NCBI GenBank assembly: GCA_016871315.1
Contig: VFZE01000003.1
Location: 147,142-211,141 of the forward strand
Reading direction: 5' to 3'
Source of the DNA: Acidimicrobiia bacterium
Lineage (GTDB): Bacteria > Acidobacteriota > Terriglobia > Bryobacterales > Bryobacteraceae
Length of the DNA: 64,000 nucleotides
Below, piece by piece: positions 58,499 to 64,000 of the stretch. The translations under genes were made by a program, and so were the position numbers. How positions within the stretch are numbered: position 1 is the first letter of the stretch; each line of letters starts with the position of its first letter. The notes under the pieces were generated by a model that worked only from the letters and a program-made list of their open reading frames with translations, was not told where the DNA came from and made no database searches.

Positions 58499-61400
58499 TA
58501 ATCACCCTGCGCGGGCTGGAAGCCTTCGGGGACGGGAGCGGGTTTGCGGGCGTGTGCCTTTTCGGTGCGCTCCTCGAGGATCGTGTAGATGACGGGGATG
58601 ACGACGAGGGTGATGAGAGTGGAGGTGATGAGGCCGCCGACGACGACACGTGCCAGCGGGGCCTGGAGTTCGGAGCCTTCGCCGATTCCGAGGGCCATGG
58701 GGACGAGGCCGAGGACGGTGGTGGTGGTGGTCATGAGGATGGGGCGGAGGCGGCGTGTGCCGGCGGTGATGACGGCATCATAGAGCGCGTAGCCGGAATC
58801 GCGGCGGAGCTGGTTGGTGTAATCGATGAGGATGATGGCGTTGTTGACGACGATGCCGACCAGGATGATGATGCCAAGGAAGCCCTGCATGTTGAAGGTG
58901 GTGTTGGTGAGGACGAGGATGCCGACGACGCCGACGGCGGCCAAGGGGATGGAGAAGAGAATGATGAAGGGATCGCGGAGGGATTCAAACTGCGAGGCCA
59001 TGACCATGTAGACGAGGATGAGGGCGAGGATGGCGGCGAAGGTGAGTTCGCGGAAGTTCTCCTGCTGCTCTTCATACTCGCCGCCGTATTTGAAGGTGTA
59101 GCCGGCGGGCCTGGGGATCTGCTGAAGGGCGGCATCGAGATCGCTCATGATGGAACCGAGATCGCGGTCGGCGACGGTGCCGGAGACGGCAATGATGCGC
59201 TCCTGATTGGCGCGGTCAATGGAGACGGGGCCCTCCTGGCGGCGGAGGCGGATGACGGATTCGGCGGGAACGGTGCGTCCGGTGGGAGTGAGGAGGGGGA
59301 TCTGGCCGACCTGCGACATTTTGAGGCGGTCCTGTTCCTGAAGCCGGACGAGGATATTGTACTCGTCGCCTTGCTGGCGGAACATGGAGGTTCTGCGGCC
59401 GCCGACGGCGGTCTCCATGGCGTCGGCGATATCGGAGACGTTGAGGCCCATGGTGGAGGCCTTAAGACGGTCGACGGAGACGAGCATTTCGGGCATACCG
59501 GGCTGGCGGGAGATCTGGACCTCGGGGACGCCGTCGACGGCGGCCATGGCGGCGCGGACCTTCTCGGCGAGTTCCTCGAGGATGGCAAGGTCATGGCCGC
59601 GGATCTCGACCGAGAGGCGGTCGCCTTCGGAGGAGCCGGTACGGCTGCCGCGGCGGAACATGCCGCTGGAGACGCGAGTGCGGACGAGTACGCCGGGCTG
59701 GAGAGCAAGCTGGGGCCGGATGGCGTTGGCAATCTCCTGCGCCTTGCGAGTGCGTTTAGAGTGTTCGACGAGACGGATGCGGAGGTCGCCCATGTGCTGA
59801 ACGGAGCCTCGGGAGAAGCTGCCGCCGCCGGCTTCGACCATGATGGTTTCGGTTTCCGGAACCTTTTCGCGGATGATGTTGGCGAGGCGCTGCATGTAAG
59901 CGTCGGTGACGGCAACGCGGGTGCCGGGCTCCATTTCCACTTCGACACGGATTTCGCCTTCGTCGGCTTCGGGAGCAAGTTCGACGCCGATCAAGGGAGT
60001 CAGTTGGTAGGAGCCGATGAGGAGAGCGGCGGCCACACCGAGGACGACGGCGCGGTGGGCGAGAGACCAGCGGATGAGGGAGCCGTAGTTGTCGGCGAGG
60101 CGATCCTGAAGGGCGCCGATTCTATCCATGGCGGCGCGGAGCGGGCCACCGCGGCGTGACACTTTCCCGCCGCCGAGGAAACGGGAGCAGAGGACCGGGA
60201 TGAGGGTGAGGGCGATCATCAGCGAGCAGAACAGGGAGAAGGAGACGACGTAGGCAAGCTGCTGAAAGGTGACGGCGGAGGAGCCGCGCATAAAGAGGAC
60301 GGGGACGAAGACGGCGACGGTGGTGAGGGTGGAAGCGGTGATGGCGAGGGCGACCTGGCGGCTGCCGACGATGGCGGCCTCCATGGGGGAGCGGCCTTTC
60401 TCGCGGTGCCGGAAGATGTTTTCGAGCACGACGATGGCGTTGTCGACGAGCATGCCGACGCCGAGTGCGAGGCCGCCGAAGGATACGGTGTTCAAGGTGA
60501 AGCCGGCCTGGTGCATGAGCACGAAGGTGGAGATGACGGAGAAGGGGATGGCGATGCCGATGATGAGCATGCTCGAGAAGGAGCGGAGGAAGAGCAGGAG
60601 GACGAGGATCGCCAAGGCTCCGCCCTGGACGGCGGAGCTCTTCACGTTGTTGATGGCGGCCTTGATGAATGTGGAGGTGTCGCCGGTGGAGGAGATGCGG
60701 ACGTTGGGGTAGTCCTTGTGGATGCGCTCGACCTCTTCCCAGACGGCGTCGGCGACCTGCACGGTGTTGGCTCCGGACTGCTTGTAGACGAAGAGGCGGA
60801 CGGCGGGGGAGCCATCGACGCTGACCATCTGGCGGACCTCTTCGTGGGAGTCCTCGACGAGGGCGACGTCGCGGAGATAGACGGGTACGCCGCCGCGTGT
60901 GGTGACGACGAGGTTGCGGATCTGATCCAGATTCTGGAACTCACCCTGGGTGCGCATGAGGACGTCGAAGCGGCCTTCGCGTACGGGGCCGACGGGGCGG
61001 TTCAAGTTTTCCTGGCGGACGAGGCGGACGACTTCCGAGACGGAGAGGTTGAGTGCGCGGAGTTTCTTGAGGTCGAGATCGACGTGGATTTCGCGGCGGA
61101 GACCGCCGCGGACGGTGAACTGGGCGACGCCGTAGACGCGCTCAAGGCGGAACTGGATCTGCTTTTCGACGAAGTGGCGGAGGGATTTGGGATCCATGTT
61201 ATTGGCCGCCACGGTGAGGAACATGATGGGGTACTGAGAGACGTCGTACTTGTACATGATCGGCGGCTGCATGTCCGGGGGGAGGGAGTTGCGGCGGCGG
61301 TCGAGGCGGATACGCAGTTCATTGGCGGCTTCGTCGATGTTGACGCCGTAGTCGAAAGAGACGCGGACGGAGGAGTAGCCTTCCGAGGAGTTGGATGTGA

Positions 61401-61638
61401 TTTCCTTGACGCCGGGGGCGGAGCTGAAGGCTTCCTCGAGCGGACGTGCGACGAGGTTTTCCATTTCCTCGGGAGCGACGCCGGGATATTCGGCGCGGAC
61501 GCTGATGGTGGGGTAGACGGTGTCGGGCATCAGATCGACCGGCAGGCGCATGAAGGCGATGGCGCCAAGCAGGACGAGGATGAGACAGGCCATGAAGATG
61601 GTGACGGGGCGGCGGATGGAGAATTCGGGAAGACTCAT
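58498..61638 (-). CDS. RND-family efflux permease (second copy, HAE1-like)
   Basis: The 1046 residues form a full RND pump: a first helix ([20 protein letters not shown]), the porter domain opening [20 protein letters not shown], helix 4 with [15 protein letters not shown] (Asp-Asn at the proton-relay position) and the matching late helix with [17 protein letters not shown]. It differs from the pump at 7.5-10.7 kb at these sites, so the two are not recent duplicates. It lies 25 bases after the adaptor gene and overlaps the antiporter start by one base. There is no tolC-like gene in this operon, so it probably shares an outer-membrane channel from elsewhere. Confidence 0.93.
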   Translation of the reverse strand: MSLPEFSIRRPVTIFMACLILVLLGAIAFMRLPVDLMPDTVYPTISVRAEYPGVAPEEMENLVARPLEEAFSSAPGVKEITSNSSEGYSSVRVSFDYGVNIDEAANELRIRLDRRRNSLPPDMQPPIMYKYDVSQYPIMFLTVAANNMDPKSLRHFVEKQIQFRLERVYGVAQFTVRGGLRREIHVDLDLKKLRALNLSVSEVVRLVRQENLNRPVGPVREGRFDVLMRTQGEFQNLDQIRNLVVTTRGGVPVYLRDVALVEDSHEEVRQMVSVDGSPAVRLFVYKQSGANTVQVADAVWEEVERIHKDYPNVRISSTGDTSTFIKAAINNVKSSAVQGGALAILVLLLFLRSFSSMLIIGIAIPFSVISTFVLMHQAGFTLNTVSFGGLALGVGMLVDNAIVVLENIFRHREKGRSPMEAAIVGSRQVALAITASTLTTVAVFVPVLFMRGSSAVTFQQLAYVVSFSLFCSLMIALTLIPVLCSRFLGGGKVSRRGGPLRAAMDRIGALQDRLADNYGSLIRWSLAHRAVVLGVAAALLIGSYQLTPLIGVELAPEADEGEIRVEVEMEPGTRVAVTDAYMQRLANIIREKVPETETIMVEAGGGSFSRGSVQHMGDLRIRLVEHSKRTRKAQEIANAIRPQLALQPGVLVRTRVSSGMFRRGSRTGSSEGDRLSVEIRGHDLAILEELAEKVRAAMAAVDGVPEVQISRQPGMPEMLVSVDRLKASTMGLNVSDIADAMETAVGGRRTSMFRQQGDEYNILVRLQEQDRLKMSQVGQIPLLTPTGRTVPAESVIRLRRQEGPVSIDRANQERIIAVSGTVADRDLGSIMSDLDAALQQIPRPAGYTFKYGGEYEEQQENFRELTFAAILALILVYMVMASQFESLRDPFIILFSIPLAAVGVVGILVLTNTTFNMQGFLGIIILVGIVVNNAIILIDYTNQLRRDSGYALYDAVITAGTRRLRPILMTTTTTVLGLVPMALGIGEGSELQAPLARVVVGGLITSTLITLVVIPVIYTILEERTEKAHARKPAPVPEGFQPAQGD

Positions 61639-61663
61639 GGTTGTCCGTACTCCTTATGAAGGG

Positions 61664-62935
61664 TTATCGACCAGCGACTCCATTCTGGTTGTGGGCAGCT
61701 TTCTTTTTTCCGCGAGGGGCCGGTTCGCCGCCGGCGGCCTGGGCGCCTTTTTTCCCTTCGCCTCCGCCTGCGAGGCGGACGCTATCGCCGTCGCGGAGCA
61801 TGCTGGCTCCGCGGGCGATGACGGTGAGGCCGGGATCGAGGTTGCCGAGGATCTCCACATCATCGCCGAGGGTGCGGCCGGTGTCGACGGGGCGGAAGAG
61901 GGGCTTGCCCTGCTGGTGCAGATAGACGCCGGGCTGCTGGCCGCGATAGACAAGAGCTTCGCGGGGGATGAGGACGGCTTGGCGAGTGCTTTGCAGGTCG
62001 AGCATGACGCGGGCGAACATTTCGGCCTTGAGTCCGGCATCGGGGTTGGGGATTTCGACTTCGACGGTGGCTGAGCGGGTGGCGGCATCGAGGACGGGAC
62101 TGATGCGTGCGACCTTTCCGGAGAACTTGCGGTCGAGGAAGGCGTCGACTTCGACGGAGGCCTGGCTGCCGACGCGGAGCTTGGCGACATCGCGCTCGGG
62201 GACGTTGGCCTGGACGACCATGGTGGAGAGATTGACGAGGGTGACGATGGGCGAGGAGGGGTTGAGGAGGGCTCCGACGTCGACGTGGCGGCGTGCGACG
62301 ACGCTCGAGAGCGGGGAGTAGATTTTGGTTTGAGCGAGTCGGATTTTGAGTTCGCTGATCTCAGCCTGGACCTGGCGCTCCTGGGCGCGGGCAAGCTGGA
62401 GCTGTGCTTCGGCGACCTGGGTGGCGGTGAGGCGGGATTCGAAGTCGGACTTGGGAATCAGACCTTCCTTGAGGAGGGATTCGGCGCGTGCCAGGTGGGC
62501 CTTGGAGTATTCGAGTTCCGCGGCACGCTGGGCGGAGGAGGCGCGGGTGACGGCGAGGGAGGCATTGGCGCGATTGACCTGTTGCTGGAGCTCGTCGTCC
62601 TCGAGTTCGGCGATGAGATCGCCTTTCTGGACGCGGTCACCGAGCTCGAAGTTTATCTTTTCCAATCGGCCAGTGGCTTTCGCGGTGACTTCGACCTGTT
62701 CCTTCGGGCGCAGGGAGCCGGTGAGGAGAATCTCTTCAAGAACGCTGCCGGTGCGCGAGGTGGCGACGCCGACGGAGATGACGCGCTGGCCGCCGCCTTT
62801 CTTATTCGCGGCCTTCAAGTTGGCCTCCGACTGCTGGCGGGCAACTTCGCGGATACGGAGACCGGCAAAGGTAGCGGCGCCGGCAAGAAGGATGATCCAG
62901 ACTGATAACTTCCACTTCTTATTGAGAATACTCAC
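61664..62935 (-). CDS. RND efflux periplasmic adaptor (HlyD/MFP family)
   Basis: I choose GTG 62935, preceded by GAGGAAAA at ideal distance (the open frame extends to 63007). The 423 residues start with a membrane-anchor helix (KLSVWIILLAGAATFAGLRI). The order is lipoyl half (EVTAKATGRLEKINFELGDR), a long coiled-coil hairpin (~85-175), the second lipoyl half (TKIYSPLSSVVARRHVDVGA), a beta barrel, and a membrane-proximal domain with a charged Lys/Ala/Pro-rich C-terminal tail. First gene of the operon with the RND permease and antiporter; the substrate is unknown. Confidence 0.9.
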   Translation of the reverse strand: MSILNKKWKLSVWIILLAGAATFAGLRIREVARQQSEANLKAANKKGGGQRVISVGVATSRTGSVLEEILLTGSLRPKEQVEVTAKATGRLEKINFELGDRVQKGDLIAELEDDELQQQVNRANASLAVTRASSAQRAAELEYSKAHLARAESLLKEGLIPKSDFESRLTATQVAEAQLQLARAQERQVQAEISELKIRLAQTKIYSPLSSVVARRHVDVGALLNPSSPIVTLVNLSTMVVQANVPERDVAKLRVGSQASVEVDAFLDRKFSGKVARISPVLDAATRSATVEVEIPNPDAGLKAEMFARVMLDLQSTRQAVLIPREALVYRGQQPGVYLHQQGKPLFRPVDTGRTLGDDVEILGNLDPGLTVIARGASMLRDGDSVRLAGGGEGKKGAQAAGGEPAPRGKKKAAHNQNGVAGR

Positions 62936-63073
62936 GATTTTCCTCGAGCGCTTCCGGTGAAGCGGGCGATGAGGACACGCCTGCTCACCTTGGGAAGGCG
63001 TACCCATCGACTTCAGGATACACCTCCGGCGTAAAAAAGGGCGAGATGCGGTACTGGGAGGGAGATTAACGGG

Positions 63074-63712
63074 TCATAGATTGAGTTTTTCGCGCTCCTG
63101 GGCAGTGAGATGGGCGTGCCAAGGGATGTAGCCTTCGGAAGGAGGGGGAGCGCCTGGGTTGGAGTGTTCGATTAATTTGTTGATGGCGATGGAGTTGAAC
63201 TGCTTGTGGGTTCGTTTGGCCATTTGAGCCACCTGAACGACACTGGCGAGGCCGGGGAGGGTCCCGTGCTCGAGCGGGGCAGGGAGGGAGGTTTGCAGGA
63301 CGCGGTTGGTCTGGAGGATGCGGAGCTCTTTTTGAGCGCGGTAGTAGGAGGTTTCCAGGCGCGAGTGGTAACGGTGAAAGAGCTCGTATTTCTCGCGGGC
63401 GGCAAAGTTGTCCAAGGGATCGACGGTGAAGGAGGCGAGTTTGAGCTCGATGCGGCGGAGTTCCCAGCCGGCGCGGACCATCTGCTGGAAGAGAGTGAAT
63501 TCGAGTTGGCCGAGCGGTTTGACTTCCTCGAGGAGGTTGTCGACGTAGACGTCAAAGTCCTGTTCTTCTTCCTTGGAAAGGATGAGATTGCGAGCGCGGA
63601 GGCCGTGCTTGAGGCTGTTCTGAGAAGAGATGGCTTTGCCCTCTTCGGTGACGGGGCCGCGAGACCTGGCGCCGTTGGCGCGGGAAGCGGCTCTTTGCTT
63701 GTCGGTGGGCAT
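63074..63712 (-). CDS. HGLRA-motif protein of a multicopy acidobacterial family (function unknown)
   Basis: ATG 63712 follows AAAGGAGC at good distance; the earlier frame (to 63793) crosses a repeat and is rejected. The 212 residues begin with a Ser/Ala/Gly-rich conserved part, ANGARSRGPVTEEGKAISSQ then NSLKHGLRARNLI, which is the signature of a family (often ...KHGLTA) found in many copies in Solibacter and related genomes. The rest is helical and charged (LFQQMVRAGWELRRIELKLA, RYHSRLETSYYRAQKELRIL). There is no membrane segment and no known catalytic motif. Nearby repeats suggest the gene belongs to a dispersed element. Confidence 0.75.
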   Translation of the reverse strand: MPTDKQRAASRANGARSRGPVTEEGKAISSQNSLKHGLRARNLILSKEEEQDFDVYVDNLLEEVKPLGQLEFTLFQQMVRAGWELRRIELKLASFTVDPLDNFAAREKYELFHRYHSRLETSYYRAQKELRILQTNRVLQTSLPAPLEHGTLPGLASVVQVAQMAKRTHKQFNSIAINKLIEHSNPGAPPPSEGYIPWHAHLTAQEREKLNL

Positions 63713-63740
63713 AATTGCTCCTTTTCTGGCATGGGAATTA

Positions 63741-63780
63741 TGGCCACAGATGAACACGGATAAACACGGATCCGGACGGA
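63741..63780 (+). repeat. Short direct repeats of 10 bp upstream of the HGLRA gene
   Basis: TGAACACGGA (63751-63760), TAAACACGGA (63761-63770) and TCCGGACGGA (63771-63780) are consecutive 10-base units, preceded by TGGCCACAGA (63741-63750), a related unit. Strings of the form CCACAGATGAACACGGATAAACACGGAT recur between genes in many unrelated bacteria, which suggests a dispersed repeat. They lie just upstream of the HGLRA gene. Confidence 0.7.
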
Positions 63781-63903
63781 CGTGCGGGTTCAACTGTCCC
63801 TGGGGGGAGCGTAGCAGGGGGGCAAGAGGGAGCGAAGAATTGGAATGTGGAAGTGGTGGAGGGGAAAGGGGGAAAAAGATTTTTGAGTGGCGTGACTGAA
63901 AAA

Positions 63904-63973
63904 GATCCCATCAGTCAGGCGCGCGCGGAGGCCGGGGTCGGAATGAGGGTGGAGGCGCCGGATTGATGGGATC
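63904..63973. repeat. Inverted repeat near the window edge
   Basis: GATCCCATCA (63904-63913) and TGATGGGATC (63964-63973) are a perfect 10-bp inverted pair, and the flanks extend it imperfectly to about 20 bp (GTCAGGCGCG versus ATCCGGCGCC). A smaller hairpin, GACTGA...TCAGTC, spans 63894-63916. The stretch 63713-64000 has no gene I can support. The repeat could be an element end or a terminator for a gene beyond the window. Confidence 0.5.
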
Positions 63974-64000
63974 GCTCAGTGAGCTAAACCGCCACCGCAG

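Noticed and set aside
57278..58501. Plus-strand open frame of 407 codons opposite the antiporter
   Set aside because: Very Gly/Glu/Asp-rich, antisense to a clear membrane protein.
58552..60159. Plus-strand open frame of 535 codons opposite the second RND permease
   Set aside because: Acidic low-complexity shadow of the pump gene; the same holds for the frame at 60406-61659.
63741..63780. Possible CRISPR array or DnaA-box cluster
   Set aside because: Repeat units are 10 bases and contiguous, with no spacers, and do not match TTATNCACA.

Overview
The window is a GC-rich, gene-dense piece of a diderm, flagellated bacterial chromosome. It most resembles an acidobacterium of the Solibacter/Bryobacter type. 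The clues are a large TonB-receptor-like protein with an N-terminal carboxypeptidase-regulatory domain, an FG-GAP/ASPIC-UnbV protein, an ECF sigma/HEAT-repeat anti-sigma/DUF4097 operon, and a protein of the SKHGLTA type that is multicopy in such genomes. lpxA and lpxD plus flgH and flgI show an LPS-type outer membrane with L and P rings. This placement is inference from gene content; there is no rRNA in the window. I see no tRNA, rRNA, CRISPR array, phage or insertion sequence.

Left part (1-12.0 kb): the 3' end of an ASPIC/UnbV protein, an Oar-like outer-membrane receptor followed at once by an exported TPR protein, a small coiled-coil protein, and on the minus strand lpxA followed by a complete tripartite RND efflux set (tolC-like, permease, adaptor). 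lpxD points away from lpxA and is followed by a MobB-like P-loop protein. Middle left (14.5-29 kb) is a mosaic: a soluble histidine kinase, lactate permease, a TIM-barrel epimerase-like protein, adenylate kinase, a probable structured RNA with an intrinsic terminator, a PilZ protein, an OFA-family transporter, an M48-like peptidase, a sialidase-fold protein, an amidohydrolase, a PQQ-propeller protein, a methanethiol S-methyltransferase-like enzyme next to malQ, and a lone nuoB.

The core (29.7-47.7 kb) is a large flagellar cluster in three blocks: flaG-fliS (+); flgF-flgG-flgA-flgH-flgI-flgJ (-), building the distal rod and the P and L rings; and fliK-flgD-flgE-fliN-fliO-fliP-fliQ-fliR-flhB-flhA-flhF-fliA-fliY-like-DUF2802-like (+), giving the hook, export gate, C-ring parts, the placement GTPase and the flagellar sigma factor. 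A sigma-28-like promoter lies between the two divergent blocks. No flhG follows flhF.

Right part (47.7-64 kb): an ECF sigma/anti-sigma/DUF4097/PDZ operon (probably cell-envelope stress), ribosomal protein S1, an NtrB/NtrC-type two-component pair, a PHP-like protein that may be internally deleted, a second RND efflux operon coupled to a KefB-type antiporter, and at the edge the HGLRA-motif protein with short direct and inverted repeats. By eye, the + strand is C-rich from about 15.6 to 56.9 kb and G-rich on both sides, which suggests a rearranged block. I did not find a clearly new multi-gene system; the best leads are the structured RNA upstream of the PilZ gene, the ECF/HEAT/DUF4097/PDZ operon, and the repeat-flanked HGLRA gene.
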